Below are positions 31,701 to 43,000 of a stretch of DNA of 43,486 nt, in pieces. The stretch is from positions 23,741-67,226 of the forward strand of contig KN832911.1 in NCBI GenBank assembly GCA_000827325.1, given 5' to 3'. Within the stretch, counting starts at the first letter, position 1, and each line of letters opens with the position of its first letter. The notes beneath the pieces are model-generated. The model had not been told where the DNA came from and did no database searches. It worked only from the letters and a program-made list of their open reading frames with translations. The stretch comes from Oidiodendron maius Zn (Eukaryota > Ascomycota > Leotiomycetes > Myxotrichaceae). The position numbers were made by a program, and so were the translations under genes.

Positions 31701-34700
31701 CAAGTAGGTGTATTAGGTCTATCGTCTGTCAGGTCCTTGTAGCTATTATATCCCTGCTCCTAAGCCTTGATCTAATCGATTAGTCTATATAGCAGTCCTG
31801 GCTGCTATAGATATTCAGTATAGAAATTATATAGTTTATATAGGGAGTATTTGAAATCTGAGGCCAGGTAGAAGTTGAGGTCTTTATTATAGCCAACCTA
31901 GGTAATACAGTATAGCAGCTTACCCTGCAAGAGCTTAGCAGCTAGTATCTTATCTACTTTATACTTAGCGTTATCTGTAATATATATAGGCCCTGGCTCC
32001 AGGTTGTATTGCTCTAGTAAAGGATTGTCTGCTGCCTTATATAGCTGGTCTATATAGAAAACATTATATACCTTAATAGAGTCTAATAGCTTTAGTTAGT
32101 AAGAGTAGCCTATCTTCCTTAAGATCTTGAAAGGGCCCTTATTCTAGTTATCTAGCTTTTTGCTAGGTTATAGTATATACTAGCCTTTCCAGGTAACCTA
32201 GACCTTATCCCCTATATTGAAGTTAAGGACCTATTAGTATAGATTGATATTATACTCTTTCTTGTACTAAGCCTTCTTAATAGCTTCTTTACCCTTATTA
32301 AGGGCCTCTTCTATACAGGTAGCAATATCCTTAGTGTATTCCTGGCTAAGCTATAGTATAGCATTAGCTAGTACTAGCTATAACAGAGTCTAGTTAAAGG
32401 AGGTTTAGGGTAGATAGCTGTTCTAGACCTTGTATAGGGATAAGCTACCAAGACTGCTATAGGGTAGGGTTAATTAAGTATAATTGATTATTGGTAGGTA
32501 GTCTGACTAGTTATCCTGGTAGTAGCTTATAAAAGGGTATAGATATAAATTATTATATTAGTTAATGATCTTAGTTTAGCTATCTGTCTATAGGTAATTA
32601 GCGGTCAATAGCTTATGCTTGATCTCTAATATATAGTAAAAGGCAGCCTAAAACTCTGATATAAACTAGAGACCTTAGTCTAAGACTATTAAGTCAGGGG
32701 CTCTATAGTATCAGTAGATATATTAGGTGAACAGCTAGGCTAAGTCCTTAGCGTTTATAGTCTTGAAGCAAGGGATAGATATTACCTGCTTAGTAAGCTA
32801 GTCAATTATAACCAGTATAGTATCGAACCCCTTCTTGTCTAGCAGGAAACTCTTAAAGTCTACTAATATATCCCTCTAGAGTTTATCTGGTATTAGTAAG
32901 GGGTATAGTAAGCCAGGGGTCTTATCCCTAGATATATAGGATCTATAACAGGTATAGTAGTTATATATATACTGTTTAATATCTGACTATATATCTGGCT
33001 AGTAGTAGTGCAGCTGTAAGAGCTAGTAAGTCTTATCCCTACCTAGGTAGATAGTTGATATCTAATTATAAGCTTCTTGGATCAGCTCTATATAAAGGTT
33101 ATCTAGGGTAGCAGGGATGACTAATCGATCTATATATAGTAACAGTCTATCTTTGATAGTATATTTGCCTGGAGTAGCTGATTTAGTCTATATATAGAGG
33201 GCTTCTAGAGACTCTATATCCTTATTAGCCTAAAGTATCTAGTCAACTAGGTTATCGGACTTATTAAAAGGGTCTTCTTCTTTAACAGGTAGTAGGTTAA
33301 TTACTGATATCTCAATACCTAAGTCCTAAAGAACTCTAGGATCTATCTAGTCCTAGGATAGAAAGGTATGAGTTTGATATTAGGTCTTGATTCTATCTTA
33401 AGCAGTAATCTTAGTATCCCTCTAAGTAAGTGTATCCGCTTTCTGGTTCTGTTTACTAGGCCTATAGGATACAATAAAATAGTATTCAGCTAACGCTTTA
33501 GCCTAGCGAGCCTAATGGCTGGTTAGCTGCTTTATTGATATAAAGTACTCCAGGGCCTTATAGTCAGTATAGATTTTGACCTGTTTTATAGTCCCCTGGA
33601 GCTCTAGATACCACTTAGCTAGTAATCTGACTATAGCTAGTATTTCCTTGTTATATATCTTATAGTTATATTTAGTAGATACTATAATCTTTAAGAAGTA
33701 GGCAACTAGATACTATTCCTTATTAGAGTAGAGCTATAAAAGGATACTAGTAATCACTCTATCTGATATATCTGTTTTGATTATTAACTTGTATTTAGGG
33801 CTATAATAGTATAGTACTAGTATAGCTATAAGCTATAGCTTTAGCTCCTTAAAAGCCTCCTAGTACTGCTTATTGAATATAAATAGAACATTAGTCTTTA
33901 TAAGTTAGATTAGGGGCTTAGTAATCCTTCTATAGTCCTAGATAAAGCATCTATAAAAGTTATAGAAGCCTAGGAACAACTAGATTCCCTTTATAGTAGT
34001 AGGAGTAGTCTAGTTAACTACTATAGAGACCTTTTCCGGATCAATCTCAATACCCTCTATAGTGATAATAAAGTCTAGGTATTTAGTATACTTGACCCTG
34101 AATTTATACTTCTTTAAGTTAGTCTATAGACTTATATCCCTTAGCTACTATAAGACCTTCTTAATATACTCTTTATAGTCTAACTTGTTCTTAGAGTAAA
34201 TAAGGATATTATCTAGATAAGCAGTATAAAAATCGTTTAGGTAATCAAATAGGATATTATTTATATATTACTAATATATTGCTGGTCTGTTAGTAAGGCT
34301 AAAAGGGAGGACCTTATACTTATATAAGCTATAACAAGTCTAGAAGGTAGTCAACTCCTTAGACTTAGGGTCTATCTGGATCTGATTAAAAGCCTAGTGG
34401 ATATCCAGCTTAATATAGAGCCTAGTATAGCTGATCTAGCTTAGTAACTTATTAATTAACAGGAAAGGATACTAATCCTTATAGGTTATCTAGTTCAAGT
34501 TCCGGAAATCAATATAGAGGTATAGGTATCTATTAGCCTTACAGATAAAGAAGATTAGTATAGTAAAGAGGGTCTAACTAGGCTTTATAAAACCCTTATA
34601 AAGGTTCTTGATAAGGTAGTGCTTAATCTCCTCTAGTTCCTCTATAGTTATATAGTATAGTAGTCTAAAACCCAGGTTGTTAGGCTCTATCAGGTCGATC

Positions 34701-37372
34701 CTATAATTATAGGGCTAGTTTAGAGGTAATATATCTAATACTTCTTTTAAAAAGATATCCTAGAACTCCTTATAAGCTACTAGTAGTAGTAGTTCTTGTA
34801 GGATAGTAGGCTCTAATTAGCTAATTTAATAGAGGTTAGTAGTCTAGCTACTGCTATCTATAAAGCTTTAGTCCTTCTAGTCTTGGATTAACTAGTTAAT
34901 CTTATATAGGCTAGTTAAAAAGAGCTTGCTATCCTCTTAGTATAGGTATAGACAGAAACTGTTTACTAAGATAGTATTGATATCTATCTAGTAGAGCCTC
35001 TTAACCTTAGTAGGCTAGTAGGGCTTCTTTTAGTAAGGGAGGTTAGGGGTTTACTATTAGTCTAAAAGGTTATTATTTATCTTCTAGAGGTAGTCCTAGA
35101 GCTCTAGCTTAAAGGAGACTTTAGGTTAAAGCTTCTGCTTTAGCTTTAGTCAAGGGGTTGATTTAACCTAGCTACTAGAGGAAATCATAGTAATCTCTAT
35201 ACTCTTATAGCTTAAGTTGCTTCCCTGATCTGTAACAGTAAAGGTCTAGTCTCTATAGTCTATATTCTTTTAGTAGCTAAGAGCCTTTAAGGCTAGGATT
35301 AGATCCTAGCAGTTCTACTGGATTTCCTTAGTTACTAAGTAGCTAGGTAGTAACTTAGCTAGCTAGACTAAGTAGTATTGCTAGTAATCTAGTAAGATAT
35401 TAAAATAGACTAGCTACTTCTATCTAATTATTATATTGTAGCTTTCTAGGTCTAATATTAAGAGAGATATATTATACTAATAATACTAGTTAATAGTCAG
35501 GTATAGCTGTATATAATAGATAACTAGCCTCTCTAGCTAGCTATTATATCCTTTAACCCGGATAGGGCTAGGTAGTTAGATAGTAGTAATATTAAAGGAC
35601 CTGGCTAGATTGATTATAAAGAGTATATTAACAAATATAAATCTATTTGCTCTAGAGTCAATAAGGGTATATAAGGTAATACTAGTTCTATTAGTTAATA
35701 GTATATAAGCTATAATAAGGTATTATCCTCCTATAAGACTTCTTAAGTTAATTCCTTATAAATTAACCTCTAGGGAGTCTAGACTAGAGTCTTTATCTAG
35801 GCCTCCTCTTTTCCCGGGTCTGTATTAGCGACTCTGTCCCTATAAATAGCGTTCTTATAGACTCCTAGGTCTCTAGCTTTATTATTCTCAATATCCTTAA
35901 TATTAGCTGTTTGGTCCAGCAGCTTATAGTCTATATATAAGTGGCTAATCTCCCTGCAATTAAAGTACCTGGTCTACTAGTATAGCTGGAACAGTAATAT
36001 AACTAGCTAGGGGTTAGTTAGTTTAGACTAAGGCAGCTAGCCTAGAGCTAATAGTAGTATACTACCTACTTGACTAAGTAGCTTTAGGAGTTAAGGATAC
36101 CTAATAGCTAGATAGGCAGGAGATAGCTGTATAGTAGCTTTAGCCTCTTAGTCCTTTATAATCCAGCTGTTAAAGTGTTGTAGGTTAGTATTAATATAGT
36201 CTAGACAGTTATAGAGCTTCTGGAAGTCGCTATCTAGATTATACTTGGTAGCCAGGATATATAACTAAAGAGAAGCTATAACCTTCTTATATAAGTTATT
36301 AAAACAGTCTACCTCTAGGATCTAGCCTCTATTAGCTAGCTAGAGGAATTATATCTTGAAGTCCTAGAAAAACTCCTTATCCTTTATTTTCAGTTTTCTG
36401 TATTTAGTATAGGAGTCTTCCTTATAGTATTAGTTATAATAGATATTATTAAAGGCTATTAGTATCTTAGTATAGTTAAGATAAAGGTTGTTGTTCTCTA
36501 TATCACTAGTATATTAAGGGTATAAGTATTACTAAGCCTCTCCCTCTATATAGTTAAAGATAAAGGACTGGATCTCCTAATCACTATTAAATTAAAAGCT
36601 ATTAATTTAGAGTTTATCTATAACTTACTCCTTCTAGGCTTGATACTTAACGGTTCTATCCTTCTTCCTAGAGAACTAAGGAGGGTCCTTATACTTTAGC
36701 TTATATTAAACTATATACTAGGATTCAGATCTAGTTATTGGTTCTAGAGAAGCTTAGGGAGAAGTCAGGTTTTAGAGTAACTAGATAACTATAGCCTCTA
36801 GCTTTTCAATCTGCTTCTAGGTAGTCTTAGCTTCTATTTGACTCTTAACTTAGGTATACTAGAGAGCTAAGAGGTTAGTATACTAGTCTAGACTCTTAAA
36901 GGGTTCCTAATTAAGGGGGTTGCTTTTAAAAGGGGCTAGATATTAAGTAGATCCTTATAGTTCAGGAGGTCTATAAAAAGTATCCTTTGCTTTACCCTTA
37001 TCTTTAGCTAAAGAGGCTATATTAGTAGTCTTGAATTTGAAGGTTAAGTTTAGAGTATTGAATCAGTTATATAGTTATATTATAGGTATATCCTAATTCC
37101 TGTTACTATAGGCTATTAAAGATAGTATTCTTGCCAGGATATATTTGCTAGTTATATAGGTATATATTTGAAGGTTAAAGAGTATAAGAGGTTTGATAGA
37201 TTAGTAAAGGTAATAAGTATAAACAGGCTTAATAAACACTAGTTCTGATTAAATTCTAGCTTCTAAGGCTTCTCTAGCTGCCTTTGCTTTAATAGCTTGT
37301 TTTATAACTATATAGTCAGAGCTAGTGATATTAAAGGTATAGAATAGCTACAGATTGACTGAATCTAGTGGC
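31701..37372 (-). pseudogene. Chromovirus H gag-pol relic with C-terminal chromodomain
   Basis: A minus-strand polyprotein, readable from gag near 37372 to a stop at 31701-31703. The gag zinc knuckle is at 35926-35967: Y/C-F-N-C-R-E...H...D-Y/C, the first and last Cys now TAC/TAT. RT lies at about 33990-34560, with YLDD at 34208-34219 reading YLDN, followed by ILIYSKN. RNase H is at about 33430-33900, and integrase (zinc region then core) at about 32430-33190. The chromodomain (about 31790-32030) reads YKVDKILAAKLLQGKLLY, VGYNKDL and ASDFKYS. Domain order and chromodomain mark a Ty3/gypsy chromovirus. Mutations are TAG/TAA at Gln/Trp and Asp-to-Asn changes. Confidence 0.9.
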
Positions 37373-37435
37373 TTTCAGTAAGCAGTAGTAGTATTTAACC
37401 TCAACTAACTATAAGAGTAAAGAAGAAGAAGAGTG

Positions 37436-37446
37436 AGTTTAATTGT
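37436..37446 (-). promoter_or_regulatory. Self-priming primer-binding site of chromovirus H
   Basis: On the element strand it reads ACAATTAAACT, starting two bases after the 5' LTR. It is the exact complement of AGTTTAATTGT in the LTR (37519-37529). No match to a tRNA 3' end is seen. An 11-nt match to the RNA 5' end is the Tf1/sushi self-priming mechanism. Confidence 0.82.
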
Positions 37447-37448
37447 AA

Positions 37449-37743
37449 TATAATAGCCTAGCTACTATAAGCTTTATAAAGGGAGGCAGTAGCTAGTTAA
37501 GGTACTATATTAATAAAGACAATTAAACTAAGGAGAGAAAAGCTCTCTATATAAACGATTAACTGTATAAATACTGCTTGGCCTAGATTAAGCCTAGTGT
37601 CAAGGGGATATAGCAAATCGCTGGTAGCCGATCTGGTCCGCTAGTCCTAATCTGTTACTAATCCTCCTTAACTACTATGTCTGGATCCTAGCTACAACCA
37701 GCCTAGCAGAACTATACTGGCCTAGCCTGGCTAGGCTGTTATA
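37449..37743 (-). repeat. 5' LTR of chromovirus H
   Basis: 295 bp, paired with 31363-31657. On the element strand, U3 runs from 37743 to 37530. The inferred RNA start AGTTTAATTGT is 37529-37519, and the rest is R/U5. Confidence 0.95.
37519..37574 (-). promoter_or_regulatory. LTR core promoter: TATA boxes and RNA 5' end
   Basis: On the minus strand, TATATAG (37547-37553) lies about 24 bases upstream of AGTTTAATTGT (37529). A second box, GTATTTATAC (37565-37574), conserved in all family LTRs, lies about 40 bases upstream. The position of the start is inferred from its complementarity to the primer-binding site. Confidence 0.65.
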
Positions 37744-37748
37744 ATAGG

Positions 37749-38109
37749 TATATCCTGATTCCTATTATTATAGACTATTAGAGGTAGTATTCTTGCTAGG
37801 ATATATTTGCTAGTTATATAGGTATATATTTAAAGGTTAAAGAGTATAAGAGGTTTAATAGATTAGTAAAGATAGTAAGTATAAACAGGCTCAATAAACA
37901 CTAGTTCTAATTAAATTCTAGCTTTTAAGGTTTCTCTAGCTACCTTTACTTTAATAGCTTGTTTTATAACTATATAGTTAGAGTTAGTAATATCAAAGGT
38001 ATAAAAGGGCTATAGATTAACTAATCTAGTAGCTTTTAGTAAATAGTAGTAGTATTTAACCTTAACTAACTATAAGAGTAAAGAAGAAGAAAAGTAAGTT
38101 TAATTATAA
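37749..38109 (-). pseudogene. Chromovirus E: gag N-terminal relic and leader
   Basis: Continues E after H. It aligns with H 37088-37448. It ends with the primer-binding sequence agtttaattat (38097-38107), one G-to-A from the intact block, next to the 5' LTR. Confidence 0.85.
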
Positions 38110-38390
38110 TATAATAGCCTAGCTACTATAAGCTTTATAAAGGGAGATAGTAGCTAGTTAAAGTATTATATTAATAAAGACAATTAAACTAAAGAGAGAA
38201 AAGTTCTCTATATAAACAATTAACTATATAAATACTACTTAACCTAGATTAAGTCTAGTATTAAGAGGATATAGCAAATTGCTAGTAGCTAATCTAGTCT
38301 ACTAGTCCTAATCTATTACTAATCCTCCTTAACTACTATATCTAGATTCTAGCTATAACTATACTATCCTAACCTAGCTAGATAGTTATA
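38110..38390 (-). repeat. 5' LTR of chromovirus E (281-bp subtype)
   Basis: Paired with 24383-24663. It contains acaattaaact at 38180-38190, complementary to the primer-binding site. The duplicated target ATTAC follows (38391-38395). Confidence 0.92.
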
Positions 38391-38395
38391 ATTAC

Positions 38396-38973
38396 TATAT
38401 ATAGATTGATTAGTTATCTTTACTACTCTAGATAATCTTTATATAAAGCTAATCTAAGAAGCTTATAATTAGATATTAACTATCTATCTAGATAGAGATA
38501 AGACTTACTAGCTCTTATAGCTATACTATTACTAGCTAGATATATAGTTAGATATTAAGTAGTATATATAAAACTACTATATCTATTATAGATCCTATAT
38601 AGCTAGAAATAAGACCTCTAGCTTACTATACTCTTTACTAATACTAGATAAACTCTAGAGAGATATATTAGTAGACTTTAAGAGTTTTCTACTAGACAAG
38701 AAAGGGTTTAATACTATACTAGTTATAGTTAACTGGTTTACTAAGCAGGTAATATCTATCTCTTGCTTTAAGACTATAAACGCTAAGGACTTAATCTAGC
38801 TGTTTATCTAATATATCTACTAATACTATAAAGCCTCTAATTTAATAGTCTTAGACTAAAGTCTCTAGTTTATATTAGAGTTTTAGGCTACCTTTTACTA
38901 TATATTAGAGATTAAGTATAAGCTATTAACTACTAATTATCTATAGACAGATAGCTAAACTAAGATTATTAAC
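38396..38973 (+). pseudogene. Chromovirus A, segment 3: integrase zinc region and catalytic core
   Basis: Resumes A after E. The reading starts at the integrase N-terminal zinc region (LYIKLIQEAYNQ and IYLDRDKTYQLL, where His residues are now Tyr or Gln). It continues into the core with VDFKSF (first Asp), a second Asp in VLDQSLQF, and QTDSQTKIIN, where the catalytic Glu is expected 35 residues later. That codon (38962-38964) is AAG, Lys, explained by G-to-A. It ends at 38973, where a TRIM inserted (left target TTAAC, 38969-38973). The remainder of A is not in the window. Confidence 0.88.
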
Positions 38974-39373
38974 TATAATAGCTCTAGAACTATCTAGAGT
39001 ATAAGTAAGTAAAGTGCTTACTTAATAGTAATAGAAATAGCTTTTACTACTATACTAGTAGGCTAAAAAGGTATAATATTAGAGTTAGTAGCTTTAATAC
39101 TATTCTACTATATATAGATAATAACCCTAGTTTAGCTATACTAGACTAGAGCTATTATATTACCCCCTTTTCTAGCTAGATATATCCTTAAGCCTTCTAG
39201 TCTTACTAAGCACTTTACTTCCCTTAGAGGCTATAACAGATATATATATAGTTAACTATTAACTAATCTAGCCTTAGCTAAGTAAAGCCCTTAAATACTA
39301 TATAATACTAGTAGGCTAGTTAAGCTAGTATCTAGACTGTTATCTAGAGACTTATAAGTTTCAGCCCTTATAT
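38974..39373 (-). mobile_element. Second TRIM copy, minus strand, truncated by chromovirus I
   Basis: The 186-bp LTR at 38974-39159 is the reverse complement of the TRIM LTR at 27367-27552, followed by the polypurine tract (ttacccccttttc, 39160-39172) and 214 bp of interior. I inserted after 39373 (left target TATAT, 39369-39373), so the other LTR is not seen. It is more RIP-mutated than the TRIM in E, which suggests an older insertion. Confidence 0.85.
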
Positions 39374-39668
39374 TATAATAGTCTAGCTACTATAAGCTTT
39401 ATAAAGAGAGGCAGTAGCTAGTTAAAATACTATATTAATAAAGATAATTAAACTAAAAAGAGAAAAGCTCTTTAGGTAAATGCTTAACTATATAAATATT
39501 ACTTGGCCTAGATTAAGCCTAGTATTAAAGGGATATAGTGAATCGCTAGCAGCTACTCTAGCCTACTAGTCCTAATCTATTATAAATCCTCCTTAACTAC
39601 TATATCTAGATCCTAGCTACTACTAGTCTAGTAGAACCACTCTATCCTAGTCTAGCTAGACTATTATA
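39374..39668 (-). repeat. 3' LTR of chromovirus I
   Basis: 295 bp, standard family LTR, followed by ctacctcccctttt (polypurine tract on minus). Its partner is missing. Confidence 0.92.
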
Positions 39669-42600
39669 CTACCTCCCCTTTTAAGTAGTAGATACCCTTA
39701 ACTATAGTAATCAAGTAGGTATATTAGGTCTATTGTCTATTAGATCCTTATAGCTATTATATCCCTGCTTCTAAGCCTTAATCTAATCGACTAGTCTATA
39801 TAGTAGTCCTGGCTACTATAGATATTTAGTATAGAAATCATATAGTTTATATAGAGAGTATTTGAAATCTAAGGCTAGATAGAAGTTAAGGTCTTTATTA
39901 TAGCTAATCTAGGTAGCCTAGTATAGCAGCTTGCCCTATAAGAGCTTAGTAGCTAATATCTTATCTACTTTATATTTAGTATTATCTATAATATATACAA
40001 GCTCTAGCTCTAGGTTATATTGCTTTAATAAAGGATTATCTACTATCTTATATAGCTAGTCTATATAGAAAACATTATATACCTTAATAGAGTCTAATAG
40101 CTTTAGTTAGTAAGAGTAGCCTACCTTCCTTAAGATCTTGAAAGGACCCTTATTCTAGTTATCTAGCTTCTTACTAGGTTATAGTATATACTAGCCTTTT
40201 TAGATAACCTAGACCTTGTCCCCTATATTGAAGTTAGGGACTTATTAGTATAGATTAATATTATACTCTTTCTTATACTAAGCCTTCTTAATAGCTTCTT
40301 TACTCTTATTAAGGGCCTCTTTTATATAGATAGTAATATCCTTAGTATATTCCTGGCTAAGCTATAGTATAGTATTAGCTAGTACTAGCTATAGTAGAGT
40401 CTAGTCAAAGGAGGTTTAGGGTAGATAACTGTTCTGGACCTTATATAGAGATAAGCTACTAAGACTGCTATAGAGTAGAGTCAATTAAGTATAGTCGATT
40501 ATTAGTAGATAGTCTGACTAGTTGTCCTGATAGTAGCTTATAAAAGAATATAGATATAAATCATTATATTAGTTAATGATCTCAGTTTAGCTATCTGTCT
40601 ATAGATAATTAGTAGTCAATAGCTTATACTTGATCTCTAATATATAGTAAAAGGTAGCCTAAAACTCTAATATAAACTAGGGACCTTAGTCTAAGACTAT
40701 TAAGTTAGGGGCTCTATAGTATTAGTAGATATATTAGATAAACAGCTAGACTAAGTCCTTAGTGTTTATAGTCTTAAAGTAAAGGATAGATATTACCTGT
40801 TTAGTAAACTAGTTAACTATAACTAGTATAGTATTAAACCCCTTCTTATCTAGCAGAAAACTCTTAAAGTCTACTAATATATCCCTCTAGAGTTTATCTA
40901 GTATTAGTAAAGGGTATAGTAAGCTAGAGGTCTTATCTCTAGCTATATAGGATCTATAATAGGTGTAGTAGTTTTATATATACTGCTTAATATCCGACTA
41001 TATATCTAGCTAGTAATAGTATAGCTATAAGAGCTAGTAAGTCTTATCCTTATCTAGATAGATAGTTAATATCTGATTATAAGCTTCTTAGATTAGCTTT
41101 ATATAGAGGTTATCTAGAGTAGCAGGGATAACTAATCGATCTATATATAGTAATAGTCTATCCTTAATAGTGTATTTGCCTAGAGTAGCTAACTTAGCTT
41201 GTATATAGAGGGCTTCTAGAGACTCTATATCCTTATTAGCCTAAAGTATCCAGTCAACTAGATTATTAGACTTATTGAAAGGGTCTTCTTCTTCAATAGA
41301 TAGCAGATTAATTGCTAATATCTTAATATCTAAGTCCTAAAGAACTCTAGGATCTATCTAGTCCTAGGATAAGAAGGTATAGGTTTAATATTAGGTCTTA
41401 ATCCTATCTTAAGCAGTAACTTTAGTATCCCTCTAGGTAAGTATATCCACTTTCTGGTTCTATTTACTAGGCCTATAGGATACAATAAAGTGGTATTCAG
41501 CTAGCGCTTTAGTCTAGTAAGCCTAATAGCTAGTTAGCTGCTTTATTGATATAAAGTACTCTAGAGCCTTATAGTTAGTATAGATTTTGATCTGTTTTAT
41601 AGTCTTTTAGAGCTCTAGATACTACTTAGCTAGTAATCTAACTATAGCTAGTATTTCCTTATTATATATCTTATAGTTATACTTAGTAAATACTATAGTC
41701 TTTAAGAAGTAAGTGATTAGATACTATTCCTTATTAGAGTAGAGTTATAATAGGATACTAGTAATTACCCTGTCTAATATATCTGTTTTAATTATTAACT
41801 TATATTCAGAGCTATAATAGTATAGTACTAGTATAGCTATAAGCTATAGCTTTAGCTCCTTAAAAGCCTTCTAGTATTACTTATTGAATATAAATAGAAT
41901 ATCAGTCTTTATAAGTTAGATTAAAGGCTTAGTAATCCTTCTATAGTCCTAGATAAAGCACCTATAAAAGTTATAGAAGCCTAGGAATAACTAGATTCCC
42001 TTTATAGTAGTAGGAGTAGTTTAGTTAACTATTATAGAGACCTTTTCTGGATTAATCTTAATACTATCTATAGTAATAATAAAGTCTAGGTATTTAATAC
42101 ACTTGATCCTGAATTTATACTTCTTTAGATTAGCCTATAAGCCTATATCCCTTAGCTACTATAAGACCTTTTTAATATACTCTTTATATTCTAACTTATT
42201 CTTAGAGTAAATAAGGATATTATCTAGATAAGCAGTATAGAAATTGTTTAGATAATCAAACAGAATATTATTTATATACTACTAATATATTACTAGTCTA
42301 TTAGTAAGGCTAAAAGGGAGGATCTTATACTTATATAAGCTATAATAAGTCTAGAAGATAGTTAGCTCCTTAGACTTAGGGTCTATCTAGATCCAATTAA
42401 AAGCCTAATAGATATCTAGCTTGGTATAGAGCCTAGTATAGCTGATCTAGCTTAGTAACTTATTAATCAATAGAAGGGGATATTAATCCTTATAGATTAT
42501 CTAGTTCAAGTTCTAGAAATTAATATAGAGATATAGATATCTATTAGCCTTATAGACAAAGAGGATCAGTATAGTAAAGGGGGCTTAACTAGACTCTATA

Positions 42601-43000
42601 AAACCCTTATAAAGGTTCTTGATAAGGTAGCACTTGACCTCCTCTAGTTCCTCTATAGTTATATAGTATAGTAGTCTAAAACCTAGGTTATTAGGCTTTA
42701 TTAGATTGATTCTATAATTATAGGGCTAGTTAGAAGGTAATATATCTAATACTTCTTTAGAAAAAATATCCTAGAACTCCTTATAAGCTACTAGTAGCAG
42801 TAGTTCTTATAGTATAGTAGGCTCTAACTAGCTAATTTAATAGAGATTAATAGTCTAGCTATTACTATCTATAAGGCTTTAGTCCTTTTAATCTTGGATT
42901 AACTAGTTAATCTTATATAGGCTAGTTAAAAAGAGCTTACTATCCTCTTAATATAGATATAAGCAAAAACTATTTATTAAGATAGTATTAATATCTATCT
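39669..43000 (-). pseudogene. Chromovirus I pol: RT, RNase H, integrase and chromodomain relic
   Basis: Aligns with H from 31658 to about 34990 on the minus strand. The chromodomain is near 39880-40090, integrase near 40400-41250, RNase H near 41430-41880 and RT near 41960-42540. The YLDD region (about 42220-42232) reads as YLDN. It is closed by RIP stops. RIP density is intermediate between H and B. Confidence 0.85.

Larger units (their letters stand above)
31363..37743 (-). mobile_element. Chromovirus H, full length (6381 bp), the best-preserved copy
   Basis: Uninterrupted between two 295-bp LTRs (31363-31657 and 37449-37743), with a perfect ATAGG target duplication (31358-31362 and 37744-37748). 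The empty site (tattataggtatatcctg) is visible in B near 23183. It has the polypurine tract next to the 3' LTR, the self-priming site next to the 5' LTR, a gag zinc knuckle, RT, RNase H, integrase and a chromodomain. It keeps more CpG, CpA and TpG than the other copies, in keeping with being the innermost and youngest. It is still closed by many RIP stops. Confidence 0.95.
24383..38390 (-). mobile_element. Chromovirus E, nested in A and hosting Fot1, a TRIM and H
   Basis: Its LTRs are 24383-24663 and 38110-38390, both 281 bp and both lacking the same 14 bp relative to the 295-bp LTRs of B, C, H and I, so they are a true pair. The target duplication is ATTAC (24378-24382 and 38391-38395). The guests are Fot1 (24683-26641), a TRIM (27367-28011) and H (31363-37743). 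The remaining E sequence is 5016 bp. Compared with H, a block equal to H 32400-33735 (1336 bp, integrase core to the end of RNase H) is missing exactly where the TRIM sits. Confidence 0.92.
39374..43000 (-). mobile_element. Chromovirus I, 3' portion only, ending at a sharp breakpoint
   Basis: The 3' LTR is 39374-39668 (295 bp), followed by the polypurine tract and pol. The sequence follows the family as far as atatctatct at 43000, where the protease/RT N-terminal side of pol should continue (agtagggcctct in other copies). It switches instead to unrelated GC-normal DNA. The gag half, the 5' LTR and the right target duplication are absent. Confidence 0.88.

Noticed and set aside
1131-38390. Ordered repeats as a CRISPR array
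   Set aside because: The spacing is kilobases, the repeats are LTRs, and the host is a fungus.
1131-43000. AT-rich sequence as an assembly artefact or mitochondrial DNA
   Set aside because: Consistent protein frames with Gln/Trp-to-stop changes, exact LTR pair lengths and target duplications show real RIPed nuclear repeats.
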